The position numbers were made by a program, and so were the translations under genes. The notes beneath the pieces were generated by a model that saw only the letters and a list, made by a program, of their open reading frames with translations, did no database searches and was not told where the DNA came from. Source: Ascidiaceihabitans sp039975415 (lineage in GTDB: Bacteria > Pseudomonadota > Alphaproteobacteria > Rhodobacterales > Rhodobacteraceae). Taken from it: a stretch of DNA of 64,000 nucleotides. Where the stretch lies: assembly GCF_039975415.1 (NCBI RefSeq), contig NZ_JBDWHD010000004.1, one strand, 5' to 3'. Every line of letters begins with the position of its first letter. The stretch's first letter is position 1. Below are positions 1 through 9,309 of this stretch, in pieces.

Positions 1-1
1 G

Positions 2-88
2 GGGATATTTCGGGCCACTCTGCCTGAGGATCACCCAAACATTGCGACAACCCTGCGCCGTATCGCCGACCTGCCCGACACCCCCTAA
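2..88 (+). CDS. C-terminal tail of a gene beginning before the window
   Basis: An open frame runs in from the window edge and stops with TAA at 86-88, leaving 28 codons. The segment LPEDHPNIATTL resembles the helix start of kinesin-light-chain-type TPR repeats. That is a weak resemblance over few residues, so the product is not named. It lies 61 bases before murD. It could also be a chance open frame, because there is too little sequence to judge. Confidence 0.3.
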   Translation, partial: GIFRATLPEDHPNIATTLRRIADLPDTP

Positions 89-149
89 CCCCGCTAGACC
101 CTTGCGCCAACCTGCGCTAGGCATGCCGCGACACATAAATGAGGCGCGC

Positions 150-1550
150 ATGATTACGGTACTTGGTCTTTCTGGTAAAAACGTTGCGGTCCTTGGACTT
201 GGGCGCTCCGGTCTGTCTGCGGCTTTGGCGCTGGTGGATGGCGGTGCCACGCCGGTGTGTTGGGATGATAATGAGGCCGCCCGTGTGGCCGCAGAAACGC
301 ATGGGTTGATGTGTCGTGACCTTAAAAAGCAAGGTGCGTTTGATGATATAGCGCGTTTGATCGTGTCGCCCGGCATCCCCCATCTGTACCCGGCACCAAA
401 CCCCGTTGTGACCAAGGCCTTGGCGGCTGGTGTGCCTGTCGACAATGATATCGGCCTATTTTTCCAAAGCTTTGCCACATCGGACTGGAACAATTTCGAC
501 ATCACCCCGCAAGTGGTCGCTGTCACGGGATCGAATGGAAAATCGACGACCTCTGCATTGATCCATCACATCTTGGAACATGTGGGCCGCCCGTGTCAGT
601 TGGCGGGCAACATCGGACGGGGCGTTCTGGATATTGATCCGCCCATTGACGGGGAAGTGGTGGTGCTGGAACTGTCGTCGTATCAGACTGAATTGGCGCG
701 CAGCCTCACACCGGACATTGCCGTCTTTACCAACCTGTCCCCCGACCATCTGGACCGGCATCACGGGATGGGCGGGTACTTTGCGGCCAAGCGGCGGTTG
801 TTTGCGGAAGGTGGTCCTGACCGTGCCATTATCGGTGTGGACGAAGACGAAGGGCGCTTTTTGGCAGGGCAACTGTCCGAAGGGCCAACAGATGACCGTG
901 TCATGCGGATTTCGGTCGAGGAAAAGCTGACAGGGCCGGGGTGGCAGGTCTTTGCACGCAAAGGGTTCTTATCGGAGTACCGCAAGGGACGGCAAGCGGC
1001 GTCGATTGATTTGCGCGGCGTTGCGGGATTGCCCGGCGCGCACAACCACCAAAACGCCTGCGCGGCCTATGCGGCCTGTCGTGCTTTGGGCTTGGCCCCG
1101 AAGGTGATCGAAGCGGCGTTTCATACGTTCGGCGGTTTGCCGCACCGCTCACAAACCATCGCCGAGGCGCAGGGCGTGCGCTATGTCAACGACAGCAAAG
1201 CCACCAACGTGGACAGCGCAGCCAAGGCTTTGCAGGCGTTTAAGCGCATTCGCTGGATCTGCGGTGGGCTACAAAAAGAAGGTGGGCTTGAGGGGCTAAA
1301 CGCAGTGTCTGGCGAGGTGCTGAAAGCCTATGTGATTGGACGCGAAGCTGCACAATTTGCCATGCAACTTGATACTGAGACCCAAGTGTGCACGACAATG
1401 GCTGAGGCCGTTGCGTCAGCAATGGCGGATGCTGAGGCAGGGGATGTTGTGTTGTTGGCACCGGCCGCCGCCAGCTTTGACCAATACGATAGCTTTGAGA
1501 AGCGCGGCGACGATTTTGCAGCTCAGGTTATGGCGCGGCTGTCCGACTAG
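150..1550 (+). CDS. murD: UDP-N-acetylmuramoyl-L-alanine--D-glutamate ligase
   Basis: MurD adds D-glutamate to UDP-MurNAc-L-Ala in the cytoplasm during peptidoglycan precursor synthesis. The 466-aa protein has the N-terminal nucleotide-binding glycine motif (GLGRSG, residues 16-21), the Mur ligase ATP loop GSNGKST (127-133), the central SSYQTE and SPDHLDRH segments, and a C-terminal domain with YVNDSKATN. The frame is open back to position 42, but the ATG at 150 follows GAGG at 141-144 and gives the expected family N-terminus MITV. The stop shares the four bases CTAG (1547-1550) with the stop of the convergent gene. It is the first gene of the dcw block here but is separated from ftsW by about 3.1 kb. 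Confidence 0.97.
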   Translation: MITVLGLSGKNVAVLGLGRSGLSAALALVDGGATPVCWDDNEAARVAAETHGLMCRDLKKQGAFDDIARLIVSPGIPHLYPAPNPVVTKALAAGVPVDNDIGLFFQSFATSDWNNFDITPQVVAVTGSNGKSTTSALIHHILEHVGRPCQLAGNIGRGVLDIDPPIDGEVVVLELSSYQTELARSLTPDIAVFTNLSPDHLDRHHGMGGYFAAKRRLFAEGGPDRAIIGVDEDEGRFLAGQLSEGPTDDRVMRISVEEKLTGPGWQVFARKGFLSEYRKGRQAASIDLRGVAGLPGAHNHQNACAAYAACRALGLAPKVIEAAFHTFGGLPHRSQTIAEAQGVRYVNDSKATNVDSAAKALQAFKRIRWICGGLQKEGGLEGLNAVSGEVLKAYVIGREAAQFAMQLDTETQVCTTMAEAVASAMADAEAGDVVLLAPAAASFDQYDSFEKRGDDFAAQVMARLSD

Positions 1551-2653
1551 GGATGCGTTTTGGTCTTGTCGTGCAGTGGTTCTGCTGTGGCCCGCGACCA
1601 ACGCAGCATACGTTCCGTCGCATAGAGTGGGCCCAGCAAAATCAGCGCTGCAAACATAATAAACACGGCGAACGCGGCCGCGATGGAAAACACCCTAACA
1701 AAACACATCAGCCCGCGTTCTGTGCCATCAAACACCTCTAGCAGCGAACCGTGCACGCCGATGATGTAGACAAAGGCTGGCACGACAGTCAGAAAAATCA
1801 GCGTAATGCGTCCGCTGAATGGGTTGCTTGCATCACCGTTCACGGGTGTTTGCTGTCCACGTAACTTGGTCAATGCCACCAAAAGCAACACGATCGGCAT
1901 AGCCGACGTCAGAAACAAAGGGTTGCCTTGCCCTTGGACAAATTGGTCTTTGATGGCGTGCCAGTAGGCCCAGACCGAAAGCTCCAGGTTGCTGACGGCC
2001 CAAACAAGCCAGGTCAATCTGTCGGCAATGATCTGGACAAATCCCGCAAAGATCAGTCCCAAATCAAAAGTTATGCCTTGAAAGATCAACGTCACAGATG
2101 CGTCTGCTGCAAGAATAGCCAGCGTTGTTACAAACAAAATGATGGCATCTGCATTTGCCAGCGTGGCGAAAATACCTTTGTCGCGAAAGAAGGACGTGCA
2201 AAACAACAACAGGCACATGTCCATAAAGAAAACCACCAGATCACGGCCAGCCACCTGCCACAAACCTGCAAAGTCGTAGACACGCAGCAAGTCCCCCCAC
2301 AATGTCCCATCCGCCGGTTCCCCGGTTGTTAAAAAGCTGACACCTGTGGGCATGAACAAATTGCATGAAATCACCAGAATAAAGGCCCAGTAGGTTATCA
2401 TCAGGGCCCATGCGATGGCCTCGCGAAGGCAGGGCCAAAACCGTTGGGTCTTGATCAGGGTCGTGTTGGTTTTAAGGGTGGCAAACAAGGCAATAAAGAT
2501 CAGCGGTGCCAAGGTGGCCTGCAACATAAAATAGGTGATCACCGCGTCGCCCACAAGCACAGCAAAAATCCCCCAAAGTATTGCGAACCACTTGGTGTAG
2601 GTCCACAGGCGGCTTGGCGGCAAGGCCATGTATCCGATGATGTTATCGCTCAT
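1547..2653 (-). CDS. Polytopic membrane protein of unknown function
   Basis: This 368-aa protein has roughly seven to eight hydrophobic segments spread over its length, joined by short loops, so it is an integral inner-membrane protein. No family was recognised. The start at 2653 (MSDNIIGYMALPP) overlaps the stop of the upstream flavoprotein gene by ATGA at 2650-2653, so the two are probably translationally coupled. It converges on murD with overlapping stop codons. The longer open frame reaching 2770 would run into the flavoprotein coding region and is rejected as the start. Confidence 0.75.
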   Translation of the reverse strand: MSDNIIGYMALPPSRLWTYTKWFAILWGIFAVLVGDAVITYFMLQATLAPLIFIALFATLKTNTTLIKTQRFWPCLREAIAWALMITYWAFILVISCNLFMPTGVSFLTTGEPADGTLWGDLLRVYDFAGLWQVAGRDLVVFFMDMCLLLFCTSFFRDKGIFATLANADAIILFVTTLAILAADASVTLIFQGITFDLGLIFAGFVQIIADRLTWLVWAVSNLELSVWAYWHAIKDQFVQGQGNPLFLTSAMPIVLLLVALTKLRGQQTPVNGDASNPFSGRITLIFLTVVPAFVYIIGVHGSLLEVFDGTERGLMCFVRVFSIAAAFAVFIMFAALILLGPLYATERMLRWSRATAEPLHDKTKTHP

Positions 2654-3819
2654 AGGCTGCGCGCACAGGCCATGCCCGAGGCCCATGCCCATTGAAAGTT
2701 GTACCCCCCAAGCCAGCCTGTCACATCCACCGCTTCGCCGATGAAATACAAGCCCGGCACGGTCTTGCATTCCATGGTTTTCGACGACAGCGTGTTGGTG
2801 TCGATCCCGCCCAGCGTCACCTCGGCGGTGCGATACCCTTCGGTGCCGTTGGGGGTCAGCTGCCAGTTCTGCAACGCCTCGCAGATTTGCCGAAGCCGTG
2901 CGTCGGATTGATCGGCAAGGTTTCCGTTTAGGGCCAGCTCGTCCGTTAGAAATTCAACCAGCCGCCCCGGCAGTAATGTGGCCAGTTCCGTCGTCAGGTT
3001 CTTGCGTCCCGAAGTCTGACGTTTGTCGCGCAGCGCCTGCATCAGTGTGTTGGCGGGGTCGATATTCAACGTGATCACGTCGCCCTCAACCCAATAGCTT
3101 GAGGCCTGCAAAACAGCGGGGCCAGACAGACCACGGTGCGTAAACAACATCGCTTCGTCGAATTGTCCCGCCCCCGCAGTTACGCGGGACTGCAAAGCGA
3201 CGCCAGCCAACGGCGTAAACCGGTTTTCGGGGAAGGTAAAAGGCACAAGGGCAGGGCGGATGTCAGTCACAGGAATATTGAATTGGTGCGCCACATCATA
3301 GGCGAACCCGGTGGCCCCCATTTTCGGGATTGATTTGCCGCCTGTTGCGATAACAAGGTTTTTGAAAGAGAGACGCGTTTGCGTGCTGCCAGTCACCAAC
3401 GTGGCGCTGTACCCGCCGTCATTTTGTTCAATTGCCTTCACGCTGGTTTCAAGCCGGACCTCAGCGTCGTTTTTGGCGCATAGATCCAGCAGCATGGCGA
3501 CAATGTCTTTGGCAGAGACGTCACAAAAAAGCTGGCCCAACGTCTTTTCGTGCCATTTGATGCCGTAGCTGTCCACCAGTTCGACAAAATCCCATTGCGT
3601 GTACCGCGCCAGCGCTGATTTGGCGAAGTGGGGATTTTGCGACAAAAAGGCGTGGGCCTCGCAATACATGTTGGTGAAATTACAGCGGCCCCCGCCAGAA
3701 ATGCGGATTTTCTCGCCCGGCTTTTTGGCGTGATCCACGATCAGCACGTGTCCGGGGGCATGGGCCGCACACATCAGGCCCGCAGCGCCCGCGCCAATGA
3801 TTAACGTGTCAATTTTCAT
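2650..3819 (-). CDS. HI0933-like FAD flavoprotein (NAD(P)/FAD-dependent oxidoreductase)
   Basis: The 389-aa protein begins with the FAD-binding dinucleotide motif GAGAAG (residues 9-14). It continues with the family hallmark ISGGGRCNFTN and ends with the GLYFIGEAVDVTGWLGGYN region that closes over the flavin. These features place it in the HI0933/YhiN (TIGR00275) flavoprotein family, whose substrate is not established. The ATG at 3819 is chosen because the FAD motif follows directly. The frame extends upstream to 3867 without a better start. The next gene on the same strand overlaps its stop by four bases. Confidence 0.9.
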   Translation of the reverse strand: MKIDTLIIGAGAAGLMCAAHAPGHVLIVDHAKKPGEKIRISGGGRCNFTNMYCEAHAFLSQNPHFAKSALARYTQWDFVELVDSYGIKWHEKTLGQLFCDVSAKDIVAMLLDLCAKNDAEVRLETSVKAIEQNDGGYSATLVTGSTQTRLSFKNLVIATGGKSIPKMGATGFAYDVAHQFNIPVTDIRPALVPFTFPENRFTPLAGVALQSRVTAGAGQFDEAMLFTHRGLSGPAVLQASSYWVEGDVITLNIDPANTLMQALRDKRQTSGRKNLTTELATLLPGRLVEFLTDELALNGNLADQSDARLRQICEALQNWQLTPNGTEGYRTAEVTLGGIDTNTLSSKTMECKTVPGLYFIGEAVDVTGWLGGYNFQWAWASGMACARSL

Positions 3820-3915
3820 GGTTTTGCAGTGCCAGAGCGGCCCAAAGGGGTCAAGCCGTCTTGGCAAATGCCGCGTAGCCTACGACGGTTTGGATAATCA
3901 ACGAAGGATTTGATC

Positions 3916-4443
3916 ATGCACGCACTTAACACAGGTGAAGTTTTCCCAACGCAAGACGTGGCGGCACTGGGGGGAGGCCGGCTTTCACTGGGCACGCCAT
4001 CAAAGGGTTTCGACTGGCAATTGTTGATCATTTACCGTGGGTTGCACTGCCCTTTGTGTGTGGAATACTTGGCGGATCTTGAAGCACTTTTACCTGACTT
4101 TCATGCCGCAGGCTGTGATGCGGTTGTGGCGTCAGGAGATCCGCAAGACAAAGCCGCAAAAATGCAATCCGAATGCGCACTCAGCATGCCGGTCGGGTAT
4201 GGATTGACGACAGATCAGATGATTTCGATGGGGCTTTATGTGTCAAATCCGCGCTCTCCCCAAGAGGCAGACGGTCGTGCTTTTGCAGAACCGGGGTTGT
4301 TCGTGATTATGCCGGAAGGTGTCTTGCGGATGGTGGATATTTCCAATGCGCCTTTCCTGCGCCCGCCGCTGGCCAATGTGTTGCGCGGAATGAAAGCGAA
4401 CCAGTCCGACGACTACCCGACACGTGGTACATTTGGCCGGTAA
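3916..4443 (+). CDS. Peroxiredoxin-like (AhpC/TSA) protein
   Basis: A 175-aa thioredoxin-fold protein. A Cys pair sits in GLHCPLC (Cys45 and Cys48) after the strand WQLLIIYRG, where peroxiredoxins carry the peroxidatic cysteine. Later segments (VVASGDPQDKA, GLFVIMPEGVLR) fit the AhpC/TSA fold. The expected role is thiol-dependent reduction of peroxides, but the CxxC arrangement could equally mean a disulfide reductase. The ATG at 3916 follows AAGGA at 3904-3908, and a TTG two codons earlier is less likely. It is transcribed in the same direction as ftsW but is followed by a hairpin terminator. Confidence 0.8.
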   Translation: MHALNTGEVFPTQDVAALGGGRLSLGTPSKGFDWQLLIIYRGLHCPLCVEYLADLEALLPDFHAAGCDAVVASGDPQDKAAKMQSECALSMPVGYGLTTDQMISMGLYVSNPRSPQEADGRAFAEPGLFVIMPEGVLRMVDISNAPFLRPPLANVLRGMKANQSDDYPTRGTFGR

Positions 4444-4516
4444 CAGCGCGTAACTCCTGCGGGCTGATCCCCAAGACACGCAAGCCGCTGTCCGCAGGTC
4501 CAATCCATACAACAGT

Positions 4517-4535
4517 CGCCGGTTCGGCGCTTTTT
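4517..4535 (+). terminator. Candidate rho-independent terminator after the peroxiredoxin-like gene
   Basis: A perfect 5-base GC stem (CGCCG, loop GTT, CGGCG) is followed by C and five T residues. It lies 74 bases beyond the stop of the peroxiredoxin-like gene and would separate it from ftsW. The stem is short, so efficiency is uncertain. A TATACT at 4610-4615 could be a -10 box for the ftsW operon, but no convincing -35 box accompanies it. Confidence 0.45.
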
Positions 4536-4691
4536 CCGTGCCGGTCCTAATCTGGTTGTGGCCTTCTGTGTCAGCGCAATTCGCAGTAGCGCTGCGCACC
4601 AAAACACGCTATACTTGGCGCTAGATCCCAAGAATGGGGCAGCTCCTGTTGCAAAACATGCGAGCAAAGAGGCAGTGTAAAGGCAGTACCC

Positions 4692-5861
4692 ATGACTGAA
4701 ATGGTCTATGGCGCGGTTCCCGTTCAGCGGGGCGAACCGATCCTTCCCAAATGGTGGCGCACAATTGATAAATGGGCGATGTCATGCATTTTGATCCTGT
4801 TTGCTGTGGGGCTGTTGCTTGGGCTGGCCTCGTCTCCGCCACTTGCAGCCAAAAACGGATTTGAACCCTTTCACTACGTGCAGCGCCAAGCGTTTTTTGG
4901 CTGTGTTGCGCTGTTGGCGATGATTTTAACGTCGATGATGACGCCTTTGGTTGTACGGCGCCTCGCGGTTCTTGGGTTTTTATGCGCTTTTGTTGCTTTG
5001 GCGATGTTGCCGTTCTTTGGTACGGATTTTGGCAAAGGGGCGGTGCGTTGGTATTCGCTTGGCTTTGCGTCGGTGCAACCGTCTGAGTTTTTGAAACCTG
5101 GTTTTGTCGTTGTGGCGGCTTGGATGTTGGCGGCGGGACATGAATTGAACGGCCCACCGGGGCGCACATGGTCCTTTATCTTATGCGTGACGATCGTTTT
5201 TATGCTCGCGATGCAGCCCGACTTTGGTCAGGCGTGTCTGGTGTTGTTTGGCTGGGGCGTGATGTATTTTGTGGCCGGCGCACCCATGCTTTTGTTGGTG
5301 GGTATGGCCGGACTGGTTGTTGTTGCAGGGACTGTTGCCTATGCCAATTCGGAACATTTCGCGCGCCGCATTGACGGGTTTTTAAGCGCCGATGTCGATC
5401 CCACCACCCAGCTTGGCTATGCCACAAATGCCATTCGCGAAGGTGGTCTGTTTGGTGTGGGGGTGGGCGAAGGTCAGGTGAAGTGGTCGCTGCCGGATGC
5501 GCACACAGATTTCATTATCGCAGTGGCTGCCGAAGAATACGGGCTGATTATGGTGATGTGCATCATCACTTTGTACGCGGGGATTGTGGTGCGATCACTG
5601 CTGCGTCTGGTGCGTGAACGTGACCCGTTCATTCGTTTGGCAGGCACCGGATTGGCCTGCATGTTTGGCGTTCAGGCGATGATCAATATGGGCGTCGCTG
5701 TGCGTCTGCTGCCCGCCAAAGGCATGACTTTGCCGTTTGTCAGCTACGGTGGATCGTCAGTCATTGCGTCGGGGATCGCCTTGGGTATGCTTCTGGCTTT
5801 CACACGGTCGCGTCCGCAGGGCGAGATCAGCGAGCTATTGGGCCGGGGACGTATGAAATGA
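4692..5861 (+). CDS. ftsW: Peptidoglycan glycosyltransferase FtsW
   Basis: FtsW is the SEDS-family lipid II polymerase that works with FtsI at the division septum. The 389-aa protein has about ten membrane segments and the SEDS-family signatures ADVDPTTQLGYA and, near the C-terminus, LPFVSYGGSS. An N-terminal cytoplasmic stretch of about 25 residues precedes the first membrane helix. The stop overlaps the murG start by ATGA (5858-5861), beginning a chain of coupled genes that runs to murB. The region upstream carries the probable operon promoter, since the preceding gene ends in a hairpin terminator. Confidence 0.96.
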   Translation: MTEMVYGAVPVQRGEPILPKWWRTIDKWAMSCILILFAVGLLLGLASSPPLAAKNGFEPFHYVQRQAFFGCVALLAMILTSMMTPLVVRRLAVLGFLCAFVALAMLPFFGTDFGKGAVRWYSLGFASVQPSEFLKPGFVVVAAWMLAAGHELNGPPGRTWSFILCVTIVFMLAMQPDFGQACLVLFGWGVMYFVAGAPMLLLVGMAGLVVVAGTVAYANSEHFARRIDGFLSADVDPTTQLGYATNAIREGGLFGVGVGEGQVKWSLPDAHTDFIIAVAAEEYGLIMVMCIITLYAGIVVRSLLRLVRERDPFIRLAGTGLACMFGVQAMINMGVAVRLLPAKGMTLPFVSYGGSSVIASGIALGMLLAFTRSRPQGEISELLGRGRMK

Positions 5862-6973
5862 GCCAACCTTTGTTGATGATTGCGGCGGGCGGCACGGGCG
5901 GACATATGTTTCCGGCCCAGGCGCTGGCCGAGACGATGTTGGCAAAAGGGTGGCGCGTGAAGCTAAGCACCGATGCCCGTGGCGCACGCTATACTGGCGG
6001 ATTTCCGCACACCACCGAGATTGAACAGATCAGCAGCGCAACCTTCGCACGCGGGGGGCTGGCGGCCAAAGCGTTGGTGCCGTTTCGTATTGCTGGCGGC
6101 GTAATCACGGCCGCTTTCAAAATGATGCGGGACAAACCGGATGTTGTGGTGGGCTTTGGGGGCTATCCGACCATTCCTGCGATGGCGGCGGCGACCCTGT
6201 TGCGCAAGCCACGCATGATCCACGAACAAAACGGCATCTTGGGGCGCGTCAATAAGCTGTTTGCGCCGCGTGTCGATGCCGTGGCCTGTGGCACATGGCC
6301 GACGGATTTGGCCGAAGGGATCAAGGGCGTGCATGTGGGAAACCCAGTGCGCGGTGCGGTTCTGGAACGGGCAGGGGCAGGGTATATCCAACCCGGTGAC
6401 TACCCGATGGAATTGCTTGTGATTGGCGGATCCCAAGGGGCGCGGATTCTGTCGGACGTGGTGCCGCCTGCGATTGCCGCCCTGCCGATGACCATGCTGC
6501 AAAACATTCGCGTCAGCCATCAGGCGCGCGGCGAAGACGAAGACCGTGTGCGCAGCTTTTACGCCGAAAACGGGATAAACGCCGACGTACAACCCTTTTT
6601 CCAAGACGTGCCGCGCCGCATGTCCGAAGCACAGTTGGTCATCAGCCGTTCAGGCGCATCTTCGGTTGCAGACATATCTGTTATCGGGCGTCCTTCCATT
6701 CTGGTGCCTTTTGCGGCGGCGACCGGCGATCACCAAACCGCCAATGCGCGTGGTTTGGTTGAGGCAGGCGGTGCTATTTTGATCCCTGAGAACATGCTAA
6801 CCCCCGAAGCGTTGACCGCCCAAATCGAAACCGTTCTGGGCACGCCCGATGCAGCCCTGATGATGTCACGCGCTGCGTTAAATGCTGGCAAACCGGACGC
6901 CACAGAAGCGCTTGTTCATATGGTTGAAACTTTGGCCCAATACAGCCCCCCCAATAAAGGAGCACGCGCATGA
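5858..6973 (+). CDS. murG: UDP-GlcNAc:lipid I N-acetylglucosaminyltransferase
   Basis: MurG transfers GlcNAc from UDP-GlcNAc to lipid I on the inner face of the membrane, forming lipid II. The 371-aa protein shows the N-terminal glycine-rich motif GGTGGH (residues 11-16), the HEQNGILGRVNK segment, the GGSQGAR loop, and the C-terminal nucleotide-sugar region SRSGASSVAD followed by ATGDHQTANA. Both ends overlap neighbours by four bases, so translation is likely coupled to ftsW and murC. Confidence 0.97.
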   Translation: MSQPLLMIAAGGTGGHMFPAQALAETMLAKGWRVKLSTDARGARYTGGFPHTTEIEQISSATFARGGLAAKALVPFRIAGGVITAAFKMMRDKPDVVVGFGGYPTIPAMAAATLLRKPRMIHEQNGILGRVNKLFAPRVDAVACGTWPTDLAEGIKGVHVGNPVRGAVLERAGAGYIQPGDYPMELLVIGGSQGARILSDVVPPAIAALPMTMLQNIRVSHQARGEDEDRVRSFYAENGINADVQPFFQDVPRRMSEAQLVISRSGASSVADISVIGRPSILVPFAAATGDHQTANARGLVEAGGAILIPENMLTPEALTAQIETVLGTPDAALMMSRAALNAGKPDATEALVHMVETLAQYSPPNKGARA

Positions 6974-8379
6974 ACGCTGCCGCCACAAAACTGCCCGGAG
7001 ACGTGGGCCCCATTCATTTCGTTGGCATTGGTGGCATTGGCATGTCGGGCATTGCCGAGGTGCTTTTGAACCATGGATATGTGGTGCAAGGGTCTGATCT
7101 GAAAACCTCGAAGATCACCGACCGTTTGCAGACCCAAGGCGCTTTGATCTTTGAGGGGCAACGCGCCGAGAACATTGATGACGCGGCTGTTGTTGTTATT
7201 TCATCGGCCATCAAACCGGGCAATCCTGAACTGGATGCGGCACGGGCGCGCGGCCTTCCTATCGTGCGCCGCGCCGAGATGCTGGCGGAATTGATGCGCC
7301 TGAAATCCAACATTGCCATCGCAGGCACGCATGGCAAAACCACAACCACCACCATGATGGCGGAACTGATGGTGGCGGGCAAATTTGATCCCACGGTTGT
7401 GAACGGCGGGATCATCCACGCCTATGGTTCGAACGCGCGTGTCGGTCTTGGTGAATGGATGGTGGTTGAAGCGGACGAAAGCGACGGCACGTTCAATCGT
7501 TTACCCGCGACCATTGCCATCGTGACCAACATCGACCCCGAACACATGGAACATTGGGGCACCGAAGAGGCGCTTCATCAGGGCTTCTTGGATTTTGTGT
7601 CCAACATTCCGTTTTACGGTGTTGCTGTGTGCTGCACCGATGATCCTGACGTGCAAAGCCTTGTGGGCAAGATCACCGACCGCCGCGTTGTCACTTACGG
7701 GTTCAATGCACAGGCTGACGTGCGGGCAGTGAACCTGCACTACAAAGGCGGCGTTGCGACGTTTGATATCGCGCTGCAATCTGAGGACATGGTGATTGAG
7801 GGCTGTTCTTTGCCCATGCCGGGGGACCACAACGTGTCCAACGCGTTGTCCGCTGTTGCCGTGGCGCGCCATTTGGGCATGAAAGCGGATGAAATTCGTG
7901 ACGCTTTGGCCAATTTCGGTGGTGTGAACCGAAGATTCACCAAAGTCGGCGAGATTAACGGTGTGACAATTATTGATGATTACGGCCACCACCCGGTTGA
8001 GATTGCCGCTGTTTTGAAAGCGGCCCGCCAATCATCTGAGGGCCGTGTGATTGCGGTGCACCAGCCACACCGTTTCACGCGTCTTTCGCACCATTTTGAC
8101 GAATTTTGTGCGTGTTTCAATGACGCGGATGTGGTCGGGATTGCGGATGTGTTCACCGCTGGCGAAGACCCGATCGAGGGCGCTTCACGCGATGATCTGG
8201 TTGCAGGGTTGATCCGCCACGGACATCGCCATGCGCGCAGCGTCAACGACGAGGCCGATCTGGAACGGCTGGTGCGCGAACAAGCCCGCCCCGGTGATAT
8301 GGTTGTGTGCCTTGGCGCGGGGACGATTTCCACATGGGCAAATGGTTTGCCCGCGCGTCTGATGAAGGGGGCTGCGTGA
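6970..8379 (+). CDS. murC: UDP-N-acetylmuramate--L-alanine ligase
   Basis: MurC ligates L-alanine to UDP-MurNAc, the first amino-acid addition in peptidoglycan precursor synthesis. The 469-aa protein has the N-terminal UDP-binding motif VGIGGIGMSG (residues 18-27), the ATP loop GTHGKTTT (119-126), the EADESDGTF segment, and the C-terminal IDDYGHHP motif. It overlaps murG upstream by ATGA and the next small membrane gene downstream by GTGA (8376-8379). Confidence 0.97.
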   Translation: MNAAATKLPGDVGPIHFVGIGGIGMSGIAEVLLNHGYVVQGSDLKTSKITDRLQTQGALIFEGQRAENIDDAAVVVISSAIKPGNPELDAARARGLPIVRRAEMLAELMRLKSNIAIAGTHGKTTTTTMMAELMVAGKFDPTVVNGGIIHAYGSNARVGLGEWMVVEADESDGTFNRLPATIAIVTNIDPEHMEHWGTEEALHQGFLDFVSNIPFYGVAVCCTDDPDVQSLVGKITDRRVVTYGFNAQADVRAVNLHYKGGVATFDIALQSEDMVIEGCSLPMPGDHNVSNALSAVAVARHLGMKADEIRDALANFGGVNRRFTKVGEINGVTIIDDYGHHPVEIAAVLKAARQSSEGRVIAVHQPHRFTRLSHHFDEFCACFNDADVVGIADVFTAGEDPIEGASRDDLVAGLIRHGHRHARSVNDEADLERLVREQARPGDMVVCLGAGTISTWANGLPARLMKGAA

Positions 8380-8687
8380 GCTTTTTGTTCATCCTTTTGC
8401 CTGTCGCCGTGCCCTTGCTTGCGGCGCCAGTTACTTTGTTTTTGGGGTTCTTGAAGACGATGGCGGCGGTTTTTGGGATTGCCGTCCTGATGATGCTCTC
8501 ACCTTTTGTCTATTTCGGGATCAAGGGCCTGTATCAGGGCGTGCCCTTGGCGGATGTCTTCGCGAGTCTGAGCGTGACTGTTCGCCCGATGGCAATCATC
8601 GCAGGGTATATGGTCGGCTGGTCCGCAATTTGCGCGGGAGTTGCTGCGGTCGTCGTCTGGTGCTGGCAGCGGTGGAGGACGGCATGA
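8376..8687 (+). CDS. Small membrane protein A in the murC-murB interval
   Basis: This 103-aa protein starts at a GTG overlapping the murC stop (GTGA). It has two long hydrophobic stretches near the N-terminus (residues 1-45) and a third near the C-terminus, ending in a basic tail WCWQRWRTA. No domain was recognised. Its position and 4-base overlaps on both sides indicate that it is a genuine member of the cell-wall operon, expressed with murC and murB. The longer in-frame extension to 8307 would lie inside murC and is not used. Confidence 0.75.
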   Translation: MSFLFILLPVAVPLLAAPVTLFLGFLKTMAAVFGIAVLMMLSPFVYFGIKGLYQGVPLADVFASLSVTVRPMAIIAGYMVGWSAICAGVAAVVVWCWQRWRTA

Positions 8688-9061
8688 TCCGGTGGCCATT
8701 AGCACTTTCATTTCTTCTGTTCTTCGCGGTGTCCGCGGCCCAGGCCGGCTTCAACGAAGGCGATTCCATTCCTGTGAACATGTCCGAGATCTTGCCACTG
8801 TTCTTTGTCGGGCTGATCATGGCGCCGATTGGGTTTGTGCTGGCGCGTTTGGGATACATGTTTGCGTTCAAAGCAGTGGCAGTGCTGTTCGGCCTGTGCC
8901 TTGTTGCAATGGTGATCGGGGCCGCCTTGTTCATGGGTGAATTGATCATGATCTTGGTGGTTTTTGCAGCAATCGTGATTGTGCCTGCCTTTGTGTACTA
9001 TCTGCTGGGCGCGTGGCTTGGGTGGGCGATGCGCCTGCGCAAGGAAGGGGCAAACCCATGA
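8684..9061 (+). CDS. Small membrane protein B in the murC-murB interval
   Basis: A 125-aa protein with an N-terminal hydrophobic segment resembling a signal peptide (ending SAAQA, about residue 18). A short polar loop and about three membrane segments follow, ending in the basic tail MRLRKEGANP. No family was recognised. The ATG at 8684 overlaps the preceding stop by ATGA, which fixes the start in preference to the longer frame beginning at 8630. The gene is coupled in turn to the next one at 9058. Confidence 0.72.
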   Translation: MIRWPLALSFLLFFAVSAAQAGFNEGDSIPVNMSEILPLFFVGLIMAPIGFVLARLGYMFAFKAVAVLFGLCLVAMVIGAALFMGELIMILVVFAAIVIVPAFVYYLLGAWLGWAMRLRKEGANP

Positions 9062-9309
9062 CCCTTTTGTTCGCGTGTATCACTTGGGTTTTTGCATCGG
9101 TTGCATGCGCTATGCTGCCGATGCGTCGCCAATATGTGCCGGGGGTGATTTTGCTGATCGCGGCCCCGTTCTTGATTGTTTGGATCGGCGTTCAGGTCCA
9201 TCCGCTTGCCGCCATCGCTGCTGCCGCTGCTTTTGTGTCGATGTTTCGAAATCCGCTGCGTTATTTGTTTGCGCGGCTTCGGGGGGAAGAACCGGAGTTG
9301 CCAAAATGA
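9058..9309 (+). CDS. DUF2484-type small membrane protein, copy 1
   Basis: An 83-aa protein with three hydrophobic segments, the positively charged connector PMRRQYVPG and a C-terminal FRNPLRYLFARLRG. This layout matches the DUF2484 family that Rhodobacterales carry between murC and murB; the assignment is from memory of the family and its location. Its function is unknown. It overlaps both neighbours by ATGA. The next gene has the same three-helix layout and is probably a paralogue. Confidence 0.7.
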   Translation: MTLLFACITWVFASVACAMLPMRRQYVPGVILLIAAPFLIVWIGVQVHPLAAIAAAAAFVSMFRNPLRYLFARLRGEEPELPK

